Assembly: GCA_015039365.1 (NCBI GenBank)
Contig: WION01000001.1
Coordinates: forward strand, 868,001-932,000
DNA from: Amanita rubescens
Taxonomy: Eukaryota > Basidiomycota > Agaricomycetes > Agaricales > Amanitaceae
Length of the DNA stretch: 64,000 nt
Direction of reading: 5' to 3'
In this document: piece by piece, positions 33,429 to 44,210 of the stretch
Numbering within the stretch: the first letter of the stretch is position 1
How the letters are laid out: every line of letters begins with the position of its first letter
Program-made: the position numbers and the translations under genes
Notes under the pieces: model-generated
Seen by the model: only the letters and a program-made list of their open reading frames with translations
What the model was told of the DNA's origin: nothing
Database searches by the model: none

Positions 33429-35026
33429 ATGTCAGGCGTTAGCAAACTTACGGCAGAGCGGAACCAAAGAGTGTTACATGATCTACTGACGAAACCTGGA
33501 AATGGTAAGATTTCTAAACATGGAGGTAAAGTTCGACCTGACAGGCATCGGCAGACGTCTGTGCGGATTGTAAGGCTCGGAATCCAAGATGGGCGTCTCA
33601 TAACTTGGGAATATTTATCTGGTAAGCCATGCTACACTTTCAAGCTCGAGAACTTGAATTATGACGTTCTTAGTGTCAACTGTGCGAGTATTCACCGCAA
33701 GATTGGAACACATATTTCCAAGATGTGAGCACCTCTCCGAGGTTCCCGATATATTGGACTCACTACTCCATTGGGTTCTAGAAAGAGCGTTACATTGGAT
33801 TCATGGACAAAAGAACAGGTCGAGGTCAGTTCAGCACTCTTTACGTCAGTTTCTTCCATCTAAACGAGTTTATTCTAGACCATGAAGTCTATGGGAAACT
33901 TGAAGTCAAACGCCATCTACAACCCGAATGAAACACGCTACCCCCCACCCCCTGCTTTAGCGGACCCAGAGAACGACACTGACCTTGAGTCGTACATCCG
34001 GTGTGAGTAATGCCGGGTTCACACGTTCACCTAACCCTCTTATGCGAAATTGCACAGCAAAATATCAGTACAAGAAATTTATAGACAAAGTAGCCTTTGT
34101 TACTCTCAAGCTTGGTCCTTCTCGGTCAGGCTCGACCGCAGCTAGGTCGGCCTCGACGCCTATTATTAACCAGGAAAACAGCAACTCCTCCGCCAATTCC
34201 GGACTCCACTTCCATTCCATCCTCCATTAACAAACCCACTGCAAATCCCCGCCCACAGCCACCTCAACGTCCGTCAACGAATGCATCTGCGCCTTCCGCT
34301 GTGCCACCAGCACAGCAACGGAAAGATGGCGTGTGGACAGATCTGATCTCTTTGAACGAGCCACCCAGAGCTCCATCTCTGCCACTGCAATATCAGGTTC
34401 CTGCGACTCCGACTGGAGCAGGCATGGGTGTCAACATGACAAGCAATGCATTTATGCCTCCCCTCCAAATGGCTGCTATTCCGATAGCTACACCTTCATA
34501 TCAAACGTCTTTCCCGCAGACTTTTCAAACACCTGGCTTCAGTTCGTCAAATGTTATGATCCCCGCACAACCAATGTCTGCAGTACAGACAGGATATCTA
34601 AATATAGCTGGCCCTGTTGCGCCTCAGCTGCAACAACAGTTCCTGCAGCCCCAGCCAACGTCAGCAGGACCACCCTTATTCGTTCCACAGCCCATGGTAC
34701 AACAACCACTGTTTACAACACCTTCGCCTGCTATTCTATCAACGCCTAGCCCTGCTATAGGTTCATTTGTGAATCCTAGCCCCCAACTCTCATTTCCATC
34801 GCCAGGAACTGGATATGTGCAGTCACAGACTACCTTGACGGTGAGCCAGCCTGGCGTTATGATGACGGGTGCTCCCCAGGTGCAAATGTCGATGCCCATG
34901 CAAACGGGGATGGTTGGTCTCGCGTCTCCCGTTCAAGTTCAGTCACCTCTTGGATATACGACTGGCTTTTACCAGGCACAAACGGGGTTTACGAATACAG
35001 GTCATCATCAGTGGGGACCATTGTGA
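33429..35026 (+). CDS. ArfGAP zinc-finger protein (AGE2/SMAP-like)
   Basis: GTPase activator for Arf small GTPases in Golgi/endosome vesicle traffic. The start at 33429 gives MSGVSKLTAERNQRVLHDLL. The zinc finger CADCKARNPRWASHNLGIFI...CVNC, with the catalytic Arg, is assembled over introns at about 33505 and 33621. It is followed by ASIHRKIGTHISK and SVTLDSWTKEQVE. Next comes MKSMGNLKSNAIYNPNETRY and KYQYKKFIDKVAF. The C-terminal 250 residues are Pro/Gln/Ser/Thr-rich, ending NTGHHQWGPL. One extra base near 34180 breaks the frame between the ArfGAP domain and the tail. Introns are short and GT-AG. Confidence 0.87.
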
Positions 35027-36068
35027 TATTTAATCTTGGGACTACTCTAGATAATACTTAAAATTTGGTTTAATGCAGATATAACGTAAATATTGTTCTG
35101 GTCGCGAGGCATACATGTGTCGTTGGTGATTCCTCCCGGACCTCCCAATTTCGTTTCATGAAACGGCGATAGGCAAGTCAGGCAATACGAATCATTTCCG
35201 GCCTGTACCCGGACAGGTTACGATGAAACGTTTGTTGGGATCATTGGCCAACATCGGTGAGTTATGTGCGTATGTATTCATCTCAGTCGAGATGCCGAAG
35301 TCCATTCGAGAAATGACTGGATTTACTTTTCGTATGACGACGTCGACATGACAAAGCCCATGCCACGATTAAGTCGATCGTGAAGCTTTGAAGAGTCGTG
35401 AAGGTGTAGAAAGGAACAGATTGCCACGGTAAGCGATCGCCACCAGGAACAAATTCTGCAGTATTGTAGTACCTTCCTTTTCTCTCGTCCAAGCGATAAC
35501 TTCGTATAGCCAACAGCTCCACTTTGGGAGCTTCGAAACCCGTACGGTTTCGCCGCTGAAGATACACATCACTTTGATGACATGTCATTGTTACGCCTTA
35601 AATCCTGAGGCCTGAGCAATGCAATCATTCCATACCGTCATGTTTCACCAGTAACTATTTAACTTATCAAGTACTATCATACTATGATTCCGTGTTATAC
35701 GCTACATATACAAACCCCGTAGAAGTGAAACAACTGCTAGAGTGCTATGGTCTTTACGATAGGACATACAATACACTCAGGAAAAAGAAAGAAATAGAAG
35801 AATAGAATATTGTCCCACGTACAGCCCGGCCCAGGATATTGGGAATCACTTGCCAATTTATAGTGACCGATAGCTAAATTATGGGATCGGTCAACAATGA
35901 AGACGTCGCGGCCACGGAAATACCTGTTTTAGAAACAGCTAGTATCATCATTTACTAATAGTCTAATAGCGCCCGAGAATATCATGATGGCGTGCGACAC
36001 TTCCCCGTTATGAGGGTATATAGTGTAATATGTAGTAGTAGCAACGTTCAGCCTGGATTGCAGGCACA
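35027..36068. other. Intergenic, one uncertain minus-strand frame
   Basis: About 1 kb without a recognisable gene. A minus-strand frame at 35588-35283 (contains EAPKVELLAIRSYRLDERKG) has some coding flavour, but no family match and no clear start context. The remainder is AT-rich and shows nothing. Confidence 0.4.
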
Positions 36069-37160
36069 ATGTCTTTACCTATCGACTTGCTCTCCCTTGT
36101 CATTACTCATGCCTGGAGTTCACCCCTCATACCTCGCGAACGGATCCAGTTTATGACAGCGTCCAGACTGGTCTCAAAGGGATGGTCCGCTGTCCACGAC
36201 ATAGTCTCGTCATCGAACGTTCACATTCCATGCGAGTCATTTTACCATCACTTCTTTCGCCGCGCGGCCAACAGACTTGACCGGTGCAAGCGTATCACCT
36301 TCACTGTATGCAATTACCGCGACGAGCGAGAAGCCACCGTGCCTCCCTCGTTGACATACATGCGAAACGCAGACATAAAGAAATTAGTTTCGTTGCATAC
36401 CATCCACTTGGTCTATTACGATATGATGTTCCCGGATCCATACGTTCAAGTGTTTTTCTACGCCCTGCCCAGTTATCTGGAACGTTTAATCATCTCTTAT
36501 AATTTTTCGCCTCGCGTACCTTTGTCGGCCATCGATTTCCATCTCAAGGATTTTGTGCGGTACTCAAAGACCCGGTACGCCGAGCCACTGGTTGGCACCC
36601 TTGAAGTGAACGGTGCAGATGGGTTCATTACCGCTGTGTGGGAGAGCCTTTTCCCGAATCCCAAAAAGTTGCTCATGGACGGAAAGGAGGTGCGGTTGAT
36701 GAAGGCAACAAGTAATTTCGACCGGCAGCATGCTCTTTTAGTTCACTTCGAAGACTGCGAGCGTCAAAAACTAGCTGCTCGTCGGCGACAGATCAGAACC
36801 CTGACGGGGAGTCGCTCTGCGGGTATGGACGCAGAGAGTGTGGCATCCGTGACGGGAAAAACAACATACGGTATGCATCTCTTTAATTTTTTTTCCACCT
36901 GGTTTTCTCATTTGACCTTAGTTGTTTTTCCTGGCTCATCGCCCGCCATCGAGGTTAACGCAAGTGGCTGTGTTTACACCGCGTTGCCCATCCCCTGGTT
37001 TAACACCTACAAGTTGCACGCTGTGGGAGAGTTCACATACCTGGGCACCTACGGCGAGGTCAAAGCTATGACAAGCTCGCAGATTCTAAAGAAAATGTTG
37101 GGAGATCACCTAGTGGAACGGCTTAACTCACCAGTACCACTCTCCGAAGATAGATCTTAA
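36069..37160 (+). CDS. Basidiomycete-specific F-box-like/unknown protein
   Basis: The N-terminus, MSLPIDLLSLVITHAWSSPL then RERIQFMTASRLVSKGWSAV, looks like the F-box-like start common in large basidiomycete families of unknown function. There is no leucine-rich repeat or enzyme motif. The 363-codon frame contains a likely 51 nt intron at 36871-36921 (GTATGC...CTTAG). The length is divisible by three and the intron has no in-frame stop, so genome and spliced reading frames agree. After it comes VVFPGSSPAIEVNASGCVYT. The end reads LSEDRS. Confidence 0.6.
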   Translation: MSLPIDLLSLVITHAWSSPLIPRERIQFMTASRLVSKGWSAVHDIVSSSNVHIPCESFYHHFFRRAANRLDRCKRITFTVCNYRDEREATVPPSLTYMRNADIKKLVSLHTIHLVYYDMMFPDPYVQVFFYALPSYLERLIISYNFSPRVPLSAIDFHLKDFVRYSKTRYAEPLVGTLEVNGADGFITAVWESLFPNPKKLLMDGKEVRLMKATSNFDRQHALLVHFEDCERQKLAARRRQIRTLTGSRSAGMDAESVASVTGKTTYGMHLFNFFSTWFSHLTLVVFPGSSPAIEVNASGCVYTALPIPWFNTYKLHAVGEFTYLGTYGEVKAMTSSQILKKMLGDHLVERLNSPVPLSEDRS

Positions 37161-37504
37161 TGTCGGCGTCACGGTGCGCCACATTCATTTATCATCGGGA
37201 CTGTTTACTCTTGAAAGAGAATGGTCGATAGATGCTATGATGATATGCGATTAGTTTGGTAGAACAATCATGCGATTCGTCCGCGTGCTTAGGAAAGGAA
37301 GAACAGTAGACAACCTAGTAGTACAATTACCAAGTTCATTCCATTTCCATCCAGGGTCCTAGCAGGGATTACGGAACTGTGCTGCATGCGGTGTATAAAC
37401 TTTAATCCATTAGTTATTGATTATCCCTAGGAGTCGAGGGTATATGGAGGATATAGTGGTTGAAACGTTGATTGTTGTGAGAAGCGCGGGACTGATTCAG
37501 ACTC
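37161..37504. other. Intergenic, upstream region of TRS65
   Basis: 344 bp between two plus-strand genes; presumed terminator of the unknown gene and promoter of TRS65. No specific element was recognised. Confidence 0.4.
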
Positions 37505-40461
37505 ATGTCATTCGAACAGATATTTGCGTCTGCTACGTTGGACGTCGCTGTACCAGACACTTCCCTCGACCTTCCCTCACAAGAGTTCGTTAATGACTGG
37601 TTGAGCCGCGTAAGAACTGGATCGGTTGACCGGAAACAAACATTCTTTGGTGTGTCCTCAGATGAGAACTAGGCTGGCCGCTCAAGCTATATCGATTCAG
37701 ACGAACAATTAGGCGCAGTTCTCATCCTTCGCATAAAGCAGCCGGCATCCGAGTCTGACACGCCATCACAATCTTTACTGACTTTTTTGGCCCATCTGCA
37801 AGTGTCCTTCGAGGCAACCTACATATCACCAGTAGCACCGGACGCTCCCCAAGATCCTCGCATAAGTCTTTCCACTCCTCCAAGAGGCTCTTCCCTGCCA
37901 AAGGGCAGCTCACGATTGAGCTTGCATCCATCCATATTCCCACCCAACACGCCCAACCCAACTCCTGCTGCTGCCGAGCGCGACCGGAAATATGTTACCT
38001 CAGAAGGCACGCTTTTACTTGCCGGTATCTGGGGACAGAGCTCTTCTCAGGACGCGAAAGAGGGGTTTACCTTGCTGTGGTCTTCGGAAGAACAAGTCTG
38101 GGTTGCCGTTTATTCTTTTTCGTTGACTGTCTGTAAGGACCATTTGAATCGTTCTGGACAAAATTTTGCTCACGTATGGAACTTTAGCTTTTCTGCGCCT
38201 TAATGTGCCACATCCGCTGCTTTGTTTAACTGTATCGGCTACACTGCGTGATAAACCCATAACGTCTGCTTCGTCTAAGCACCCTCTTGCTGCCTTCTTC
38301 GCCAAGCTTGGTAACCAATCGAGTTTGATTGAACCAGACTCTCCCGGGCCTGTGAATGGCGATGCCCAAGAAGATGCACCAGAAGCAGAGCTCAATGGGT
38401 TCGAAGAAGCAAACTTACTTCAGGGCTTACACGCAGGTATGTGTGCGCCTCCTATGAGCCTTCAGCTCATTCGCTGAGAATATAATAGGTCCCACCTTCG
38501 GTATGGGAACCGCGAAGGTTACGTTACCCTCTACTCGTCTAGGAATAGTGTCGCGGCAGAAGTTATTCTCCTTACCACCAATCAACTTGCCGACTCCTGA
38601 GCCTCCTGAGCCTTCTCCGATGACAGCGTTACGTGCAGTTCATCCGACCCTTCGGAAGTCATTTCGAAAAACGCTACACACGGTATCTGGTTTCCGCGTG
38701 CGTATGCGCACGGTTTTTGTCCCCTACGTGCTGCTGCCTAGAAAAGCGGGCTCATCGTTTAGCTCTATATCTGACGATGGAGAGGACGAACGTGACAGAA
38801 GAGAAGCGGGAAACGAGGAAAGGACGGTCGTTCTTTGCGTCGAGATCGAAAACTCTGGTGAATCGGGTCCAAACACCGGCTTTCAAGTCGAGAAAGTGGA
38901 TGTGGATGTCGGCGGGGAAGACACGGAAGCACATTTAATCGGATGGGACGATGCTTCTCTTAAGAACATGGACGAGAATGCAATTTTTCCTCTCCGGATT
39001 GATGCATGCGCGCAATATAACTTACTATATGCTGTCTGGTTCCTCCATCCCCCAGACGAACTAAAAGGCCCAATGCTAGGTCGGCCGCGGAATAGTTTGA
39101 ACGCCAGTTCCGACCTACAAAGAGCTGTTGCTATACACATCCATGGGAAACCGTACGAGAAACAAGTACAAGACGATGTCACATCTCCATCTGCTGTCTC
39201 ATACCCTACTCACACCTTTTCATCTCGTTGGAACTGTGTGTTGGATTTGGGAGCACGCGAGCCTCAAACTCTTGATGCTGTTGGCGAAATTGATCCATTG
39301 AGCCCAGCTGGCAGATACCCCAACGTGCTTCCTGAGCCTCCTTCTCCATTCCCATTATCCGGCTCCAGAGCAGGCGGTTTCCTCTCTCCTGGATATTCGA
39401 CGCCTGGGACAACCCCTCGTTCCGCTCAAATGGCAGGAACCCAACGGTTATCATTACCAACCCGTGCCATCTCCCCACCCAACAGGACCCCCAGTCGATA
39501 CAGTGACCAACAGGTATACTCGCCTACATCATCAAATAAATCATCCTACCTCCTTCCTTCGCAATCGTTGGCTGCCGCGGCCCATTTCCTCCATTCACCG
39601 ACAACGTACGATCCTGTGTTCTCGCCAGGGTATCAGTCTGAGAGCGGTTCGCAATTAGAGCAGCCGCCGCTGACTCCAGCGTATCCTCCACACAGTCCTT
39701 ACCAGCCAAGTCCTTTATCACAAGGGCCAATTATGCCACAAGGAGCGGGAATCGTAGGGCCAAGCGTTGAAACCAGACGTGAAAGGGGTTCCGGTTTTGG
39801 CCCTCCATCTTCAGCACTTCCAATGAGCCCTGCACCTGGCGGCGATGGAAAGGCACCTTTAGTAGAGCAAGCGGTATCAAACAAGGTGTTGGACAAGCTG
39901 GACAATGGCGAGTCGATTGTTGTCTCCGTGAGGTTGATGTCACCTCGGGACAGGGAAGACTGGAGAGACGATGAAGACATCGAGGAAAAGATTTTCCCTC
40001 TGTCAAAGTTTACTATCGAAGTTTTTGTGTTCAATCGTTCGACGTGGACTCGACGATTCGAGCTCAGCTGTCCCAGTGCCGCGAGGATGAAGAGAAAGGA
40101 GAGGATCATGTCACAATATGGATACGATACAGTTGATGATGGTAAAAACAAGTTGGATTACCCTGGCATATTGCCGGTGGACAACAGAGTGCGGATAGGG
40201 TACGTGCTGGCGAATAAATTACAAGGTGACGGCTGACATTGTGTAGTCCTCTTCTGCCGTCTGCTTGCCAAACAGTGAGGATGCAGTTCCTTGCTGTGAC
40301 ACCTGGAGTTCATGCGATCGATGCCTTGACATTGACCGACATTGAATCTGGATACTCGGTGAATCTGAGGTAGGAGATATTTTACGCAATTGGACAATTA
40401 ATCTAAACAGAATTATCCTAGATCTGTCATGGATGTCGTCGTGCACGAATATACATCGTAG
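37505..40461 (+). CDS. TRS65: TRAPP II complex subunit Trs65
   Basis: Fungal TRAPPII tethering-complex subunit, part of the Rab11/Ypt31 exchange factor at the late Golgi. The start at 37505 gives MSFEQIFASATLDVAVPDTS. An intron at about 37608-37671 leads to GRSSYIDSDEQLGAVLILRI. Conserved regions: WGQSSSQDAKEGFTLLWSSE, FRKTLHTVSGFRVRMRTVFV, EIENSGESGPNTGFQVEKVD and CAQYNLLYAVWFLHPPDE. A low-complexity Ser/Pro stretch spans about 39300-39830. The C-terminal block NRSTWTRRFELS and VRMQFLAVTPGVHAIDALTL is the conserved Ig-like end. Five introns; no frame break over 2.9 kb. NOSIP starts 78 bp after the stop. Confidence 0.92.
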
Positions 40462-40539
40462 TCTGCTCTATATGTGTACTAGCCATTGGTGTTTGCTGTA
40501 GCTTTATCCTAATGTCTATAAATAACTTCAACGCCAGCG

Positions 40540-41918
40540 ATGACAAAACACAGTAAGAACAATACTGCCTCTTCCATTTTCAGCTATGCCGAGTATAAAA
40601 AGCTGGATTATGGAACGAAAAGAGTAAGCAAGTGCTCCCTGTTGCGGGAAACGCTAACAGCTTATCTTGCCATTTAGCAACGCCTAGGAAATGAATCCAT
40701 GCGTAGTTTCGATGCTTGCGCTCTCTGCCTGAACAGAGCTCGGGAACCAGTTACGTGCAACGAAGGGCACCTGTTTTGCAAAGAATGCGTTTACACTGAT
40801 CTTTGTGAGCACCTATTCTTTGGAGCTATGCTACAACTTTCTGTCGGTCCTTGTCATTGTCGTGAAATCTCACATGAACAGTAACTCAGAAGAAAGATAT
40901 CAAGAAACAGAAAGACAAGTTAGAAGCATTGAGACGTGAGGCTGAGGAGGAGAGAGAACGGGCTCGTGCAGCCGCGAGGGAGCGAGTGTTGCTCGAGTTT
41001 GAGAAGGGGCATTTAAGTCTGGCAACCAGTTCTACAATCGGCACGAAACCCACCGCGTCCTCATCCTCTTCCGAATGTGAGCCTTTCTGACCTCTCTCCG
41101 GCTGTCCGTTAGTTGACAGGACTTATATCACTTGCCATGCAGCCGCAGCAGGGACAAAACGGAAATTCGAATTTGATACCTCTACTGTCGAAACGGTGGC
41201 CAAAGAAGCTGAAGAGACTGCGCTTCGCCAAATCGAAAAGGAACAGGCGGAAGCGTTGAAGCACAAGTTGCCGGATTTCTGGCTGCCTTCGTTGACGCCT
41301 ACGTATCAGTCGAGCGGTCCTCCTCAGTCTTTGAGTGATGTCAAGGTGCAGACAACATGTCGCGGCGGCAACCCGCCTCATCATCTTGCGTGCGTTATCG
41401 TCATTACTTTGAATCCTGATGTTACTCATTTCTGTTACTGTCAAATGGGGTAGCTTGAAGAACCTGTTTTCGGTTAACTTCACCTTGTACGAATCAAACG
41501 CCGCCTCCTCGTCAAAGTCCGCAAGTGCCGAAGCAACACCAGCGGAAGGAAGCAAAGCAAAAGAGGACGCGGAGCCTATGTGCCCTTCTTGCAAAAAGCG
41601 GCTATCAAATAATATACTCATTTTTGGTGCGCCCCATTCATCTGCCTGGTACGATTCATTGACGGTATCGCGGTTAGTTATGAAGCCTTGCGGGCATGTA
41701 ACGTGTAAGACATGCGTGGATACCCTAATCCGCCCCTCGATGCAGTGTATCGTATGCGATACACAACTGAAAGACAAGGACATTGTTGAGCTGAAGCGGG
41801 AAGGTATGTTCATAACTGTTCTTCCCGCCGGCACGGCTAACGTTGATGCATAGGAACTGGGTTCGCTGGTGGTGGAATGGCAGAGACGTCGAAAACCGGC
41901 GTCGCGTTCCAAGGATAG
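40540..41918 (+). CDS. NOSIP-type U-box/RING protein (nitric oxide synthase-interacting protein homologue)
   Basis: Nuclear ubiquitin-ligase-like protein associated with spliceosomes. The start at 40540 gives MTKHSKNNTASSIFSYAEYK. The split N-terminal zinc-binding U-box reads CALCLNRAREPVTCNEGHLF then CKECVYTDL. A coiled coil of charged residues (KKDIKKQKDKLEALRREAEE) follows. The middle contains LPDFWLPSLTPTYQSS. The C-terminal RING-like part is MCPSCKKRL...KPCGHVTCKTCVDTLIRPS. Four or five introns are visible. The frame is clean and the gene ends GVAFQG. Yeasts of the Saccharomyces type lack NOSIP; basidiomycetes keep it. Confidence 0.9.
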
Positions 41919-42022
41919 TGTCCCGCCTAATATAAATTGGATTTTCGTTACCCATGTAGTAAAATCCATTCGATCTCTTCTGATCAATTGCATATCTTCC
42001 TTTTGCAGTGGATAAGGAGCAT

Positions 42023-42096
42023 GGCCGAATAGCTCAGTTGGTTAGAGCGTCGTGCTAATAACGCGAAGGTCTTGGGTTCGACCCCCACTTTGGCCA
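42023..42096 (+). tRNA. tRNA-Ile (anticodon AAU)
   Basis: 74 nt cloverleaf. The acceptor stem GGCCGAA pairs with TTTGGCC with one G-U pair, followed by discriminator A. D-arm AGCTCAGTTGGTTAGAGC. The anticodon stem TCGTG/CGCGA encloses loop CTAATAA, so the anticodon is AAT (read AAU; wobble A becomes inosine). The T-arm has GGTTCGACCCC. There is no intron. It reads isoleucine codons ATT/ATC/ATA. It stands alone, 105 bp after NOSIP. Confidence 0.95.
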
Positions 42097-42822
42097 GATT
42101 TTTTTCGTCAGCGCTCAGCCCCCAAGTGACCTAATGATGTTGAATTTTCGGTCCTATTTAGGATCACCTTCTGAACTGCCTCATGGCGTTAGCCTCCCAG
42201 GGAAGCAAAGCCCTGATCATACTACTACTAAATCGCGGTCATTTGACCTCTTTTATCTCTGAACTAACGCCAAGGACCGCATGGTTGGTTACGTTTCCGG
42301 AAATACCGCAAACCATACCCAAGGGGGACTCAATATCAACCTGGGACCGTCAAAAAAAATAATACAGATCACTCACGTAAAGGAGATAACATGATGCCAT
42401 TGGTTGGTAGGAGAAAGAGGCATCCTTGGATGTCAGTCCGAGGACTGGTCACCCTTATGTCAGGAAAAAGCTCCGGTCTCCAAGGTTCGGCTGGATGAGA
42501 TTAGGATTGAAGCGCTTAGATCTGAGGTTGTGCACGCGTCGCGTATCATATTTGAAACCCAATGCAAGTACTTAGTGCTATCTATCTATCTATCGAAAGT
42601 TGAAGTGGAACGCGAGATCTGAGCATTGCGGCAGACAAATGAGTTATGTAGCAGCATTGCTTGCACGTGGTCAACGTCTTTCCATGTCGTCGTGTTCCGT
42701 CAGTCCAGCCGTGTCTCTACCAGACAGTCCCCTCTCAGGTTCAGGATCTTCATTACCTTCAGTCTCTTCCTCTTTCTTCTTCAGCTCTGCAGCAGCGAGT
42801 CCACCTCATTCCGCCCATCTCG
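42097..42822. other. Intergenic, nothing recognised
   Basis: 726 bp between the tRNA and the next gene. It includes a T-rich tract right after the tRNA (TTTTTT near 42100), the expected Pol III terminator, and a short CTAT microsatellite near 42580. The rest shows no coding character. Confidence 0.55.
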
Positions 42823-44000
42823 ATGCTTACACTCATAATCCCATCACTCACCCTCCCAACTGCCCTCCCCAGATCAACTCCCTATGGTCAGACTCTCGGA
42901 GACCTGCGCGTCCTAGTCCTACTCCGAAAAGGCGCAGATCCCGGTCTCGTATCTTCTCTCCTGCTTGACGACAACGAGGACGTGGTCGACGTTGGTCCCT
43001 GGGAGGACGGCCCGCACGCCCGGACCATCAAAGCCTCTACAGACTGGCTCGAACACAGCGACGCACACGGTCTGGAACGATTCGAACCTCTCAGAAATGT
43101 TGAATTTACCGAGTTTCCGGCATACGAGTCGGATACAGACGTGAGTCTCTTTCCTTAGCGCCCGTTCATTTCATCCACTAATCTCGCGCCCAGGTCGATG
43201 AGCTCGTACAAAACGTAATATCTTACGTCCACAGACCTTTCCAATCTGTGTCAGACGTCCTCCATCCTGATTCTCGCCCGTCCGCAGTCCTCTCTAGCCT
43301 CCTTTGCTCGCCTTGCTCGCCTCTCCACACGGCCCTCCTGTTACTCCTACCCCATGGTAAGTCACATCCGCCGCCACCTCCTTCCTCGCTAAAATTGTCT
43401 CTTACAGGCAGATCTCTCGACAATCTGGATCACCGGATAATGGACCAACTTGGATCACATATTCCCATAATAACTCTCTCATCCGATTCCCACCTTCCCG
43501 CGCTATCCTCTTTTCAACCCCGCTTTTTACCCACTCTGCGAGCAGGTCTATTCAGGTCCCCCGAAACCCTGGCCCTATTACGTTCTGAAGCCGCTGACAG
43601 ATTCCTGCGCTGGCGCGAGATCGAATGCGCAGTAGCTGACATTTGCTCCGTTCGGTATAGTCCCAACGACACCCTCGCTTCGTCCTCCTGGGACAAGGAG
43701 AAATGGGAGTCCGAGTGGATGCCTTCCTTCTCGGCGGACGTTGCAAAACGTCTCAATACTCCCAAGACCTGCAGTTTTGCAGAGTCGTTTCCCCCTCCCG
43801 CTTTCGGTAGAAGCTCTATTTACGACCCCTTGCATCTTCCTTCCTTGCTTGTATTTTCTATATCGCTTTTAGGCCCTCTGAAAGAACGCCTTGAGGATAG
43901 TCTCTCCTTTTTCTGGGACGCTCTCGATCATATCGAAGTCAAAGCTGCCTTGATAGGCGGCTTTCTAGTCGGTATCGGTGTTGGATTGATCATTCGATAG
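42823..44000 (+). CDS. Unknown protein with C-terminal membrane anchor
   Basis: I do not recognise the family. The start at 42823 gives MLTLIIPSLTLPTALPRSTP, then GDLRVLVLLRKGADPGLVSS. Introns at about 43141-43194 and 43357-43408 join DTD to VDELVQNVISYVHRPF and LLPHG to RSLDNLDHRIMDQL. The region between holds a repeated LLCSPCSPLH stretch. The protein ends LIGGFLVGIGVGLIIR, a single Gly-rich hydrophobic helix with a basic end. This is typical of a tail-anchored protein of mitochondrial or peroxisomal membrane. The frame is clean. A start further upstream is possible. Confidence 0.6.
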
Positions 44001-44210
44001 CGCACAAACAATGAATGTATTATTGCTCGGGTCTGTAACCATTAGTTTGTTCAAAACGCTGAACATTTACAACAACAACTATTACGTAGCTGTACAGTAT
44101 TGAACGAAGTATAACTAAAGTGTAACTACTATTAATACAATATTAGGGACAATTAAACAAAGGTATTCAACCTGTCCGTGTTATATTATAACGTTACTGT
44201 GAGGCCGCTC

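Noticed and set aside
39699..40151. Minus-strand open frames opposite TRS65.
   Set aside because: Shadow frames of a coding sequence with low-complexity Ser/Pro codons; no motifs.
41109..41993. Long minus-strand open frame opposite NOSIP.
   Set aside because: It is antisense to well-supported NOSIP exons and has no family resemblance.
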